From: Chryseobacterium indologenes
GTDB taxonomy: Bacteria; Bacteroidota; Bacteroidia; Flavobacteriales; Weeksellaceae
NCBI GenBank assembly: GCA_016025055.1
Contig: CP065590.1
Span: forward strand, 186,001-250,000
Reading direction: 5' to 3'
Length of the DNA: 64,000 nucleotides
The notes below the pieces were generated by a model. It worked only from the letters and a program-made list of their open reading frames with translations. It ran no database searches and was not told the origin of the DNA. Positions 1 through 7,503 of this stretch are shown here, piece by piece. Made by a program: the position numbers and the translations under genes. Position 1 is the stretch's first letter. Each line of letters opens with the position of its first letter.

Positions 1-473
1 TAGCAACAACCACCTCCGGGTGTACATGTATTGCTCTGATTTACCGTTAACTCAGAAAGGTTTTTCTTTTGCTTTTCTGATGGAATACCACAAGCGTCCT
101 GGGCAAGGCATGCTGTTGTTTTGCTTTTCAACACAAATGTTTTTCCGTTAAACTCCAGATCATATTTACCGATGGTATCACTTTGATATTCAACTTCGAT
201 CTCCGAATCTTCGATTCCTAATTTCTCCTCAGAAAGTCTGATAATGTTTAACAACTTACCTGGTTTTAAACGATGTTCATAATCATCCGCATTCCAAAGC
301 TGAAAGTTTACAGCTTTTTCGTCACGGATTACACCACCACAGTCAATGAACTTTTTATTGATCTGACCAACTTCTGTAACATGGAAATGTTCAGGTACAA
401 ATGTTCCATTTTCTAACTGAAATTCAACATTTTCTAATGTTGGAAGAATTTCTTTGATTTCTGATAATTTCAT
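1..473 (-). CDS. DUF6428 family protein (arsenic cluster), stop codon cut by window edge
   Basis: This 157-residue protein reads from an ATG at 473 to the window edge, where only the first two bases (TA) of the stop codon are present, so the protein itself is complete. I recognise it as the DUF6428 family, which commonly sits in arsenic-resistance operons of Bacteroidota; no reaction is known. Visible features are an N-terminal MKLSEIKEILPTLE start, an internal DCGG motif and a C-terminus CTPGGGCC ending in two cysteines, which could bind a soft metal. It lies downstream of ArsR and a membrane protein on the same strand. It has its own copy of the putative ArsR operator in the 56-bp gap upstream, so it may start a separate transcript that continues out of the window. 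Confidence 0.8.
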   Translation of the reverse strand, partial: MKLSEIKEILPTLENVEFQLENGTFVPEHFHVTEVGQINKKFIDCGGVIRDEKAVNFQLWNADDYEHRLKPGKLLNIIRLSEEKLGIEDSEIEVEYQSDTIGKYDLEFNGKTFVLKSKTTACLAQDACGIPSEKQKKNLSELTVNQSNTCTPGGGCC

Positions 474-497
474 TGTTTTAATATTTTATAGTTATAA

Positions 498-513
498 TGC
501 AATATTGCGATAT
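498..513 (-). promoter_or_regulatory. Putative ArsR operator, copy 1
   Basis: The plus-strand sequence TGCAATATTGCGATAT contains the palindrome GCAATATTGC and matches 15 of 16 bases of a site immediately upstream of arsR (1444-1459). It lies just upstream of the DUF6428 start. The duplication in front of two genes of one arsenic cluster suggests an ArsR binding site. This is inference from repetition and symmetry. Confidence 0.55.
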
Positions 514-529
514 TTGTTGACAAATTTTT

Positions 530-1096
530 TTAACAGCATTTGAGCTGTATCTTTTTAAAGTAATAATTGAATTTCGGACTATAAACCATAATATGCAAAA
601 GGCTTATGATAATTGCACCCGGTAAAAGATTCAATGCTATGATCTTGAAAGTTTGATAGTTTTCTATCTGCTGAAAATTTTCAGTTAAACTGATGCCATC
701 AGCATTTATATTTATTTTAATCACTAAAAAAACAGCGATAGCCGCGAAGTGGAAACCATTTACCAAAAGGTGAACAATATATTCCCATCTTGGCAACCCT
801 CCCATAAATGCTCTACTATCTTTTTCAACATAGGCATCGACCAACAAGGTGATAATATCAACTGCAATCAAAATGCAGCCTAATAAAAACAAATTGTTGT
901 TTTCAATATTGATGAATAGAGAGATTAAAATACCCGTAAATAATAAGGCTCTTATTGTATGTGTAAGATGTTCAAAACGACTTTCTTCATGTTGATAGAG
1001 GCGATATTTATATAGGTGTAAGAATACACCATCAAATACTGCCAGTAGTGAATAGCTGATCAATAATATCGATGATATAATGAAAGCAATTTCCAT
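530..1096 (-). CDS. Multi-pass membrane protein of the arsenic cluster, function unknown
   Basis: This 188-residue protein has about five hydrophobic segments, roughly residues 5-25, 48-63, 68-88, 108-128 and 150-172. I do not recognise a named family. Its C-terminus is IQLKCC, again ending in two cysteines, as do its neighbours arsR, DUF6428 and the 68-residue mercury-cluster protein. It starts 4 bp after the arsR stop, so the two are almost certainly co-transcribed. Context suggests a role in arsenic or metal transport or sensing at the inner membrane, but nothing in the sequence fixes the substrate. Confidence 0.75.
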   Translation of the reverse strand: MEIAFIISSILLISYSLLAVFDGVFLHLYKYRLYQHEESRFEHLTHTIRALLFTGILISLFINIENNNLFLLGCILIAVDIITLLVDAYVEKDSRAFMGGLPRWEYIVHLLVNGFHFAAIAVFLVIKININADGISLTENFQQIENYQTFKIIALNLLPGAIIISLLHIMVYSPKFNYYFKKIQLKCC

Positions 1097-1100
1097 TTTC

Positions 1101-1427
1101 TTAACAACATTTTTGGTTAGTTACCGTAAAGATTATTTTTGAAAAATACTCTTTCAATATGTCAAAAGTATTTTCGTCAATACAATAACAAACTGAATTA
1201 CCTTCAATGCTTCCTTTTATCAATCCTGCGTTTTTCAGTTCTTTTAAATGTTGTGATACAGTTGGCTGTGCTAACGGTAATTCATTCACAATGTCTCCAG
1301 TTATACAAGTATTGACCTTCAACAAATACTCGATAATAGCAATTCTAGCAGGATGTCCCAAGGCTTTAGCAATAACCGCTATCTGGTTCTGGCTTTCAGT
1401 AAAATGCTCTGTTTTTGTAGCTCCCAT
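1101..1427 (-). CDS. arsR: ArsR-family metalloregulator
   Basis: This is a winged-helix repressor of the ArsR/SmtB family. The segment ALGHPARIAIIEYLL followed by the recognition-helix region PLAQPTVSQHLKELKNAGL is diagnostic. Cysteines occur in the sensor region (VNTC), in the wing (VCYC) and as a C-terminal Cys-Cys pair. Such thiols bind As(III) or Sb(III) in characterised ArsR proteins, so release from DNA by arsenite is likely. I chose the ATG at 1427 (108 residues). The longer TTG start at 1448 would lie inside the putative operator at 1444-1459. It is followed within 4 bp by the membrane-protein gene. Confidence 0.88.
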   Translation of the reverse strand: MGATKTEHFTESQNQIAVIAKALGHPARIAIIEYLLKVNTCITGDIVNELPLAQPTVSQHLKELKNAGLIKGSIEGNSVCYCIDENTFDILKEYFSKIIFTVTNQKCC

Positions 1428-1443
1428 GTCATAATTATTATAT

Positions 1444-1459
1444 TGCAATATTACGATAT
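1444..1459 (-). promoter_or_regulatory. Putative ArsR operator, copy 2
   Basis: The plus-strand sequence TGCAATATTACGATAT differs by one base from the site at 498-513. It ends 17 bp before the chosen arsR start codon, a suitable position for autoregulation. The region from 1460 to 1651 shows no gene. Confidence 0.55.
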
Positions 1460-1651
1460 TATTTTTGATATAAAAAGATAATGATGATATTTTTTTATAT
1501 GTTACCGCAAACCTTAAATATAAAAAAAGGGATAATTTAAATTGTTTCTTTGAAGTTTAAGTGAAAGAGGCTGCGTTTGTCATTATAATTTACTCCTTGT
1601 TTTTATCCAAGAATTTGTAATTGTATCTAGGTTTAAATAAATACCCAGAGA

Positions 1652-1858
1652 TTAACAGCATTTTTTATTTTCTTGAATTGGCGGACACTTTACAGAGCCG
1701 AAACTACAATATACGCAACAATCACCCTTGAGAGGTTTTAAAACTCTCTTGCACTTTTCACATTCGTAAAAATATTGGCAGGCGTTTGTTGGCATTGTTT
1801 CCTCTTTCTTGTAACCACAGTCTGGACAAGTTATTATTGTTTGTAACTTTATTTCCAT
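1652..1858 (-). CDS. GDCCVYCS-motif small cysteine-rich protein of mercury clusters
   Basis: This 68-residue soluble protein contains a zinc-ribbon-like pair (CPDCGYKK and CEKCKR) followed by GDCCVYCSFGSVKCPPIQ and a terminal KKCC. Small proteins with a GDCCVYCSYG-type motif are regularly found next to merT/merTP in Bacteroidota and are predicted to handle mercury; their biochemistry is unknown to me. Its start codon overlaps the merTP stop codon (shared base 1858), so the two are translationally coupled. With ten cysteines in 68 residues it is a plausible Hg(II) carrier. No merA lies nearby. Confidence 0.82.
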   Translation of the reverse strand: MEIKLQTIITCPDCGYKKEETMPTNACQYFYECEKCKRVLKPLKGDCCVYCSFGSVKCPPIQENKKCC

Positions 1859-2460
1859 TACGATATAGTTTTACTATTTATTGCTTTATATCCTGTTGAA
1901 TTGATAGCATTTTCAATTTCCGTGATACTTGTTTGTTTACTGTCGAACTTAACAATAGCGTTGCCCTTTTCATAAGATACTACAACTTCGACAATTCCTT
2001 TTAGTCGGTTGATCTCTGTTTTAATATGTTGTTCACACCCAGAACAAGTCATTCCTTTAATAGCAAACTCAACTTTCTGAATCTTGGAAGTCTGAGTTAT
2101 AATAGTTTTACTTTTAGTCTGGGAAAAAAATATGTGAGAATAAATTGGAAACGATAAAAGTAAACCCGCAAAGACGGTAACAATTCCTAAAAATGAACTT
2201 GTCTGCATAAAATTTGGTTTTTCAGTTACTTCACAATTACAATCTATTTTCCTTAGCGGTTTCAATTTTTGATACCATGCAAAGCCAAGCACTAAAATTG
2301 TTAAACCGATAAAATATGGACGGAAAGGTTCAAGCCAGGAAAAAGTTGAAGCAAGACCACTTGTTCCAGCTATAAGCGCCAAAACAGGTGTTATACAACA
2401 CAGAGAAGCTGCAATAGCTGTTAAAAGTCCAGTACCGATAAGTTTTTTATCCGTTTTCAT
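1858..2460 (-). CDS. merTP: Mercuric transport fusion protein MerTP
   Basis: This 200-residue inner-membrane protein fuses a MerT-like importer to a MerP-like metal-binding domain. The first transmembrane helix carries the vicinal pair SLCCITP (C21, C22). A second helix covers about residues 48-63, and a cytosolic loop holds DCNC (C74, C76). A third helix lies at about 90-112. The C-terminal HMA domain has GMTCSGC (C139, C142). Family knowledge says Hg(II) is passed from MerP to the MerT cysteines and into the cytoplasm, normally to mercuric reductase. The start overlaps the upstream arsR-type gene by 4 bp (ATGA), giving a tight three-gene operon. Confidence 0.92.
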   Translation of the reverse strand: MKTDKKLIGTGLLTAIAASLCCITPVLALIAGTSGLASTFSWLEPFRPYFIGLTILVLGFAWYQKLKPLRKIDCNCEVTEKPNFMQTSSFLGIVTVFAGLLLSFPIYSHIFFSQTKSKTIITQTSKIQKVEFAIKGMTCSGCEQHIKTEINRLKGIVEVVVSYEKGNAIVKFDSKQTSITEIENAINSTGYKAINSKTIS

Positions 2461-2831
2461 ATTGTTTCTAAAACTTTATTATCAACTAGTATTTTAAAAA
2501 ATGGATCCAGCAATTTTTCGTACTCTTTTGTCAATGAGTAAAAAATGGTTTGTGCTTCTCTTTCTGTTATGATTAGCTTTCGGTCTTTAAGCTTTCGTAA
2601 ATGCTGGGAAACTGCTGAAATTGTCATATCTAGTATATCGCTTAAATCACATACACAAAGTCGTTTTTCTTCATGTAGAAGAAACAAGATTTTCAGCCTT
2701 ACATTATTTCCCGCTAATTCAAGTCCACTTGATAAATAATCAAAAGGGTCTTGGAGTTCTAAAACTCGATTTTTACAGCGATTGATCTGTCTAATATCCG
2801 CCCGTTGTCTTATGCACGAATTATTTTCCAT
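2457..2831 (-). CDS. ArsR/SmtB-family regulator of the mer-type operon
   Basis: This 124-residue winged-helix repressor contains NVRLKILFLLHEEKRLCVCDL and the recognition helix TISAVSQHLRKLKD. CVCDL is the classical alpha-3 metal-binding cysteine motif of ArsR proteins, and an N-terminal cysteine (NNSCIR) may complete the site. It heads the operon with merTP and the GDCCVYCS protein and probably represses it until Hg(II) or a related soft metal binds. A perfect 12-bp inverted repeat overlaps the predicted promoter just upstream. Note that the Bacteroidota mer operon is governed by an ArsR-type protein, not by MerR. Confidence 0.88.
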   Translation of the reverse strand: MENNSCIRQRADIRQINRCKNRVLELQDPFDYLSSGLELAGNNVRLKILFLLHEEKRLCVCDLSDILDMTISAVSQHLRKLKDRKLIITEREAQTIFYSLTKEYEKLLDPFFKILVDNKVLETI

Positions 2832-2835
2832 CTTG

Positions 2836-2878
2836 CAAATATAGCTAAATTTATTATTTAAGCAAGTGCTTAAATAAT
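2836..2878 (-). promoter_or_regulatory. mer operon promoter with overlapping ArsR operator
   Basis: On the minus strand a -33 TTG (in ACTTGC) and a -7 box TATATTTG (plus 2836-2843) are separated by 19 bp, matching the Bacteroidota promoter consensus. A perfect inverted repeat, ATTATTTAAGCA-AG-TGCTTAAATAAT (2853-2878), covers the -33 element and is the likely operator for the divergent-free regulator gene that follows. The -7 box ends only 4 nt before the ATG, so the transcript may be leaderless. Confidence 0.7.
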
Positions 2879-3017
2879 GATTGAAATGTTTTAAGAATTG
2901 TTCGGATTATAATACAGAATCTATTGCTCAGAAAAAGATACAGTGGATACCTTCCTTCTTTACATTCCGATTTTTTTGAACTTTTTAAGAGATATTTTTT
3001 TCTAATGGATAAAAGTA

Positions 3018-3049
3018 AAAAAGCCGAATAGATTAGTATTCGGCTTTTT
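3018..3049 (-). terminator. Rho-independent terminator after the CDF gene
   Basis: A 13-bp perfect stem, AAAAAGCCGAATA / TATTCGGCTTTTT, encloses a 6-base loop. It lies 9 bp past the CDF stop and is followed on the minus strand by an A/T-rich tail. It can work in both directions. Confidence 0.8.
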
Positions 3050-3057
3050 ATAAGATA

Positions 3058-3854
3058 TTATTTTGCTAGTTTCATAATAGAAAATGCGCCACGTATTACA
3101 ATTGCGAAGACTACCGTTCCAACTATCAGGTCTGGTATTCGGGAAGAAGTAACATATACCAAAATTCCTGCAAGGATAACACCTATATTTATAATAACAT
3201 CGTTTGAGGTAAAAAGCTGGCTGGCTTTAATATGAGCATCATCACTGTTTGTACGACGGAGAATGATCAATGAAGCAGCATTACCCATTAAAGCTAAAAG
3301 GGATATCGTAATCATTGTTGAAAACACAGGTGTTTCTCCATATCCCATAAATCTGCGTATGACTTCGAAAAATCCTAAAACAGCCAAAATAAGCTGTAAA
3401 TATCCGCTTACCTTTGCAATATTCTTTTTCGCATAATTGATCCACCCACTGCCCATAGGCTAAGTCCATAAACAAGTGCATCGGCCAGCATATCTAAGCT
3501 ATCGGCTACCAGTCCCATTGAATTTGAAATAAAACCTGTAATGATTTCCAGACCAAAGAAAAAGGCATTGATCAGTAGAACAAGCCACAATAATTTTCGC
3601 TCTTTGCGCTCATCTTTTTGAACTGGATTATGATCAAGTGAATCGACGGAACCGATATAACTGTCCTTGAGATTCAGTTCACTGATAGCCGCCTTGATCT
3701 GTTCCATGTTATCCAGATGGTATACTTCCAATTTCCTGGCTGCCAGATTAAAATCCAATCTGGATATGCCTGTAATCTCACTAAGTTTCATACGGATCAT
3801 CTGTTCCTCGGCAGAGCAGTCCATTCGCTTAATTTCGAAAGTCGACTTCTTCAT
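3058..3854 (-). CDS. Cation diffusion facilitator with N-terminal metal-binding domain (frameshifted)
   Basis: The reading frame is broken once, at a T5 run on the plus strand (3425-3429). Adding one base joins an N-terminal part to a C-terminal part and gives 265 residues. Residues 1-70 form an HMA-like domain with KRMDCSAEEQ. The transmembrane part carries GLVADSLDMLADALVYG, the DxxxD metal site typical of CDF/CzcD exporters, and later NDVIINIGVILAG, the second HD/ND-type site. The product would export a divalent metal at the inner membrane. It starts 3 bp after the TonB receptor stop, so it is co-transcribed with it. The break may be a sequencing error. Confidence 0.82.
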
Positions 3855-3857
3855 CGC

Positions 3858-6032
3858 TTAGAATTTAAGCTTTATGCCAACATTAATTACAAACCCATCA
3901 ACAGGCGCATATATATCCTGGAAAACAGGGTTTGTAATAGGTCCTGAATAAATCGGTCCGAATTTGGTCTGACGGGTATTTGTATAGTTCTCAAAATTCG
4001 CAAAGATTGAAAAACGTTCCCAAATTCTTTCTGCCATCAATCCCGCTGTCCAATAACCTTTACCGGTACTTCCATCATTTAACTGTTGTGGACTGAAATA
4101 ATAAGCCTCAGCACCCACTTTCCACTTTTCTTCGATTTCATACATCAGCACATTATTGAGCCTGTGTTTGGAAACAAGCGGATAAATTTTTGAAGTACCA
4201 TCCGTATGCTGATTAACATTGGCATAGGTATATCCCACAAATAGTTTAAAATCCCCGTATGTAAGCTTGACATTTGTTTCCATCCCTTTGGTATCAAAAT
4301 TTCCGGAAGGTTGGACATACTGATACATGTTACCTGTTGTAGAGGTTAGCAGAACCGGATTGTTGATACGGGTATAGAAAAACATATGATTGATACTGAA
4401 ACGTACCTGACCATCAAACAATGCTGTTTTGTAATTGATATCATAATTCGCACCATAAGAGCGCTCGGCTTTTGTATCATCCAAATTCAAAGGCAAAACT
4501 CCTCTAAACTGGATACGTTCAGCGTCTTCGGTAAATACAGTTGGTGCTTTATAGCCAAGACCACCACCCAATCGTGTTGAAAAATGTTCATTGATCTTCC
4601 ATAAAGTAGATATTCTAGGAAGAAAAAAGAACCCGAAGCGGTTATGATAATCACCTCTAATACCTGATTCGATGGTAATTTTATCTGAGGTATTCCATGT
4701 ATTCTGAACAAATCCGCCAACAGTTGTGTAATTATAATCTCTTACAGGAGTTCCAGCTACTTGCTTCTCCGTAAATTTATCGGTCAAAAAATTTGCACCA
4801 AGCACCCAGTCAGTCTTTTCGCCATTAAGGGAATAGTTTGCTTCCGTATACGTAGACAATTGATCACCAGAAAATTGATAAGCAGGCAAGCCAATGGTAC
4901 GGTCATAGTAACTGACACTGTTTTTTATCACAAATTTAGCCCTGTCATTTATTCTACGATCCAATTCTAACTGAGTACTGTAACGTCCGGTTTTATTTTC
5001 CTCAAAGTAGGAATGATCTGTACTCCCATTGCCTTTGATATATTCCATATCTCCACCAATTCGTTTTTCGGAAGTTGCATTGATTCCAGCCATTAATGTG
5101 GTATTCTCATTGAAATAGAAAAATACTTTGGGATTCAACGTAAAACGGTCAAATTTAGGAATAGCCGTAAGTCCAATATCAGCAGGATCATAGGCAGTCC
5201 CATGATTATATGCCGCATATATTGTTGTTCCTATACCATTAAACTTTTGGGCATAAAAGCCACTGGCGTCAAGTCCCAGGGCAGAGGTTCCATTGAGCAG
5301 AAAATTAAGCTGTCTTTGCTCGGTTGGTTTTTTTGAAACGAGGTTTACCAAGCCTGCAATTGCTCCGCCACCATACAGTGTGGAAGATGATCCTTTTATC
5401 ACCTCAACCTGCTGAAGATCCAAAGGTGCTACCTGTAATAGACCCAGACCACCTGAAAACCCGGAATATAATGGAAAACCATCACGGATAACCTGCGTAT
5501 ATTTACCATCGAGTCCTTGGATACGTATGGCAGAGTTTCCACTGGTTGCTGAGGTCTGCTGCGTCTGGATTCCAGTACTTTCAGCAAGCAACATTCTGAT
5601 ATCTCCGGGTTTCATATTGCCTTTTTCTTCCAGTTCTTCGCCGCCGATAAATTCAATCCGAGTTGGGATATTTTGAATGCTTCTCGTACTTCTTGTTGAT
5701 GTAATTACCACACTCTCTAATTCCTCTGAGTTTTCTTTAAGAAGAATTTCTATTATGCCGTTCTCTTTTAATGGGAATTTTATTATTTCAGTAAACTCTT
5801 CGAAGCCTAAGTAACTAAAGTGTATTTCCTGTAATCCATCGGGGATATTTGACAATGTAATCTGTCCTTTTTCATCAGATATTGCACCATTTGAAGTGCC
5901 TTTTATAGAAGCTGTTACCCCAACAAGAACTTCTTTTGTTTCGTTATTTTTAACAACGGCTTTTAATGTGTTTTGTGCATATACACAAAGGTTTATTGCC
6001 ATAAAAAACGACAATATGAGCATTTTCTTCAT
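3858..6032 (-). CDS. TonB-dependent outer-membrane receptor, metal cluster
   Basis: This 724-residue protein begins with a Sec signal peptide (about residues 1-19, ending VYAQ). A carboxypeptidase-regulatory-like beta domain follows (about 22-105), then a plug domain with an SIQNIPTRIEFIGGEEL start and the conserved VEVIKGSSSTLYGGGAIAG. The rest is a 22-strand-type barrel ending in VGIKLKF, an aromatic-terminated strand. It would import or bind a ligand at the outer membrane using TonB energy. The ligand is unknown. Its position between a cysteine-rich DUF6660 protein and a CDF exporter suggests a metal or metal chelate. Length is normal for the family. Confidence 0.9.
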   Translation of the reverse strand: MKKMLILSFFMAINLCVYAQNTLKAVVKNNETKEVLVGVTASIKGTSNGAISDEKGQITLSNIPDGLQEIHFSYLGFEEFTEIIKFPLKENGIIEILLKENSEELESVVITSTRSTRSIQNIPTRIEFIGGEELEEKGNMKPGDIRMLLAESTGIQTQQTSATSGNSAIRIQGLDGKYTQVIRDGFPLYSGFSGGLGLLQVAPLDLQQVEVIKGSSSTLYGGGAIAGLVNLVSKKPTEQRQLNFLLNGTSALGLDASGFYAQKFNGIGTTIYAAYNHGTAYDPADIGLTAIPKFDRFTLNPKVFFYFNENTTLMAGINATSEKRIGGDMEYIKGNGSTDHSYFEENKTGRYSTQLELDRRINDRAKFVIKNSVSYYDRTIGLPAYQFSGDQLSTYTEANYSLNGEKTDWVLGANFLTDKFTEKQVAGTPVRDYNYTTVGGFVQNTWNTSDKITIESGIRGDYHNRFGFFFLPRISTLWKINEHFSTRLGGGLGYKAPTVFTEDAERIQFRGVLPLNLDDTKAERSYGANYDINYKTALFDGQVRFSINHMFFYTRINNPVLLTSTTGNMYQYVQPSGNFDTKGMETNVKLTYGDFKLFVGYTYANVNQHTDGTSKIYPLVSKHRLNNVLMYEIEEKWKVGAEAYYFSPQQLNDGSTGKGYWTAGLMAERIWERFSIFANFENYTNTRQTKFGPIYSGPITNPVFQDIYAPVDGFVINVGIKLKF

Positions 6033-6185
6033 TATAAAATGATATTTAATGTGATTGTATAAACTTAACGATGCAAAGACATCGTTATTAATTAATTTGT
6101 GCTGAAAGCACTACACATTAAGCATATTTCGGGGGATGCCAAACTGAATATCGGAAGTCGGAAATAGCAGCAATAGTTGTTACCA

Positions 6186-6425
6186 TTATCTTTTTTCAGG
6201 TTGCTTCACGAAACCCGATATTGAAAAATGAAATGAGTTTACAACAAAACCTGCACAAGTTTTACAATTAAAAAATGGTGAACAACAATTTTTATTGCAA
6301 TTATCGTCATTTTGTTGACTATTTGAAGTTTCAAAAGGTTCATCCATACAACTATCTTCTACAAGGCAAGGTGCTATAGATAACAGCAAAATCATTATAG
6401 CCGATATGTAAGACAGATACTTCAT
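6186..6425 (-). CDS. DUF6660-like small cysteine-rich exported protein
   Basis: This 79-residue protein starts with a hydrophobic segment (about residues 4-20, YISAIMILLLSIAPCL) and then carries the cysteine-rich stretch CNKNCCSPFFNCKTCAGF. It resembles the DUF6660 family, short Cys-rich proteins encoded just upstream of TonB receptors and metal efflux genes in Bacteroidota. A periplasmic or lipid-anchored metal-binding role is plausible but unproven. It lies 153 bp upstream of the TonB receptor on the same strand. Confidence 0.65.
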   Translation of the reverse strand: MKYLSYISAIMILLLSIAPCLVEDSCMDEPFETSNSQQNDDNCNKNCCSPFFNCKTCAGFVVNSFHFSISGFVKQPEKR

Positions 6426-6429
6426 TCTG

Positions 6430-6437
6430 CAAAAATA
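6430..6437 (-). promoter_or_regulatory. Putative -7 box of the DUF6660/TonB/CDF operon
   Basis: The minus strand reads TATTTTTG, a match to the Bacteroidota TAnnTTTG box, followed by only CAGA before the ATG. This is the same 4-nt spacing seen for the mer regulator at 2836. No clear -33 element was found. Confidence 0.4.
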
Positions 6438-6578
6438 TGAAAATTTATATTCACTTTTTTAAGTGTTCTAATAACAATTTAATTAAACTTTTTACAAACT
6501 GATAAAAGAATATTTTAAAAAAAAATTGAAAAATAACACAGAATCTTTTCTTTGGTCGCCCATACGACAAGAAAAGAA

Positions 6579-6623
6579 GATATGCCTAGTGCCCGGAGTA
6601 GGGCGAAAATCAATGGGCATATC
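6579..6623. repeat. Nested inverted repeat upstream of the terminator
   Basis: GATATGCC (6579-6586) pairs with GGCATATC (6616-6623). Inside it, GCCC-GGAGTA-GGGC forms a second small hairpin. It lies in the gene-free stretch 6426-6693 at the junction between the metal island and the PRTRC module. No function is assigned. Confidence 0.4.
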
Positions 6624-6646
6624 CTAAAGCGGCTATTTCGCTTTAC

Positions 6647-6684
6647 GCAAAAAGACTTTTCCTGCTAAGGAAATGTCTTTTTGC
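6647..6684 (-). terminator. Terminator downstream of the PRTRC ThiF gene
   Basis: GCAAAAAGACTTTTCC pairs with GGAAATGTCTTTTTGC across a 6-base loop with one mismatch. It lies 10 bp past the end of the ThiF gene, the last gene of the minus-strand mobile-element operon. Confidence 0.65.
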
Positions 6685-6693
6685 CCGATGTGA

Positions 6694-7503
6694 TCAGTCT
6701 ATCAATATCGGGCTAGTCCTGAAATCTTCAAGATTATGGAATAATCCCCTGTACTTAGTCATTCCGAACCTGAATAAACTCCACAGTAACTTGCATCCCA
6801 TCTGCGCTAAGGAAGCGTTAATAAAGAGGTCTTGCTGTTCAAGTGCTTCTGCAAGGGAACAGCTTGGCGTATTGTCGTCCCGTTCTGACTGCATCAGCAG
6901 TTCGCCATATTCTTGGGTCACAAATGGCAGGTTGTTCACAGGAATATATTTTTCAGATTCCGGTTGTACGATGTTACCCACTGTGGAAAGGATAACCTGC
7001 CCTGTATGTTTACTATTGCCATAATCCAACCAATATTTGGGCGAATCCCGAACATGGTTACGCTGCCCGTTAACCGATGTGAGTATTTCGGCAACTCCAA
7101 ATCTTGCCTGTACCGTATCGACACAGGTAATCGTAATTGTCGCATTAGATTGTTTGGGCATTTTTCCAAACTTATCCTTTTCAAATTTGACCGTCTCGGC
7201 TTTCCAGTTAGCCCCCGTGCAACGGTTAATACGGTTAATAAGAGCCACGGACTTCGGCAATCCGACCTCACAGTCAAAAAAACGCTGTCTCCCCAAATTT
7301 GCGGATGTGACAATATCATCATCCCATAGCCTGACCTGCAGACCAGTATGTCCTAGTGCCAATAGGCTTTCATTGATTTCCATCAATCCAGTCAGTACCT
7401 TTGAGCCTGTTCCGCCTGCTCCCACCAAATTGACAGTGATCGGGTTTGTCGGGGCTAACAGGTAGTTATCTGTAAAATGCATTTTTGTTTTCTCCTGATT
7501 CAT
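6694..7503 (-). CDS. PRTRC system ThiF/E1-like protein
   Basis: This 269-residue protein belongs to the ThiF/MoeB/E1 superfamily, which adenylates the C-terminus of ubiquitin-like proteins or acts on related substrates. Residues 24-35 hold the nucleotide-binding glycine loop VNLVGAGGTGSK, followed by LWDDDIVTSANLGRQRF, where the acidic and arginine residues contact ATP in E1 enzymes. It is the last gene of a PRTRC (ParB-related, ThiF-related cassette) set found on plasmids and integrative elements; the substrate is unknown. Its start overlaps the PRTRC protein B stop by 4 bp. Confidence 0.88.
   Translation of the reverse strand: MNQEKTKMHFTDNYLLAPTNPITVNLVGAGGTGSKVLTGLMEINESLLALGHTGLQVRLWDDDIVTSANLGRQRFFDCEVGLPKSVALINRINRCTGANWKAETVKFEKDKFGKMPKQSNATITITCVDTVQARFGVAEILTSVNGQRNHVRDSPKYWLDYGNSKHTGQVILSTVGNIVQPESEKYIPVNNLPFVTQEYGELLMQSERDDNTPSCSLAEALEQQDLFINASLAQMGCKLLWSLFRFGMTKYRGLFHNLEDFRTSPILID

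Noticed and set aside
1460..1651. A missing gene between the two metal operons
   Set aside because: No frame of useful length and no similarity was found; it is probably a terminator and promoter region.
3425..3429. Programmed -1 frameshifting in the CDF gene
   Set aside because: The site is an A5 run without the X XXY YYZ heptamer in the right frame and without a clear stem behind it. Similar breaks occur in ten unrelated genes, so error or decay is more likely.
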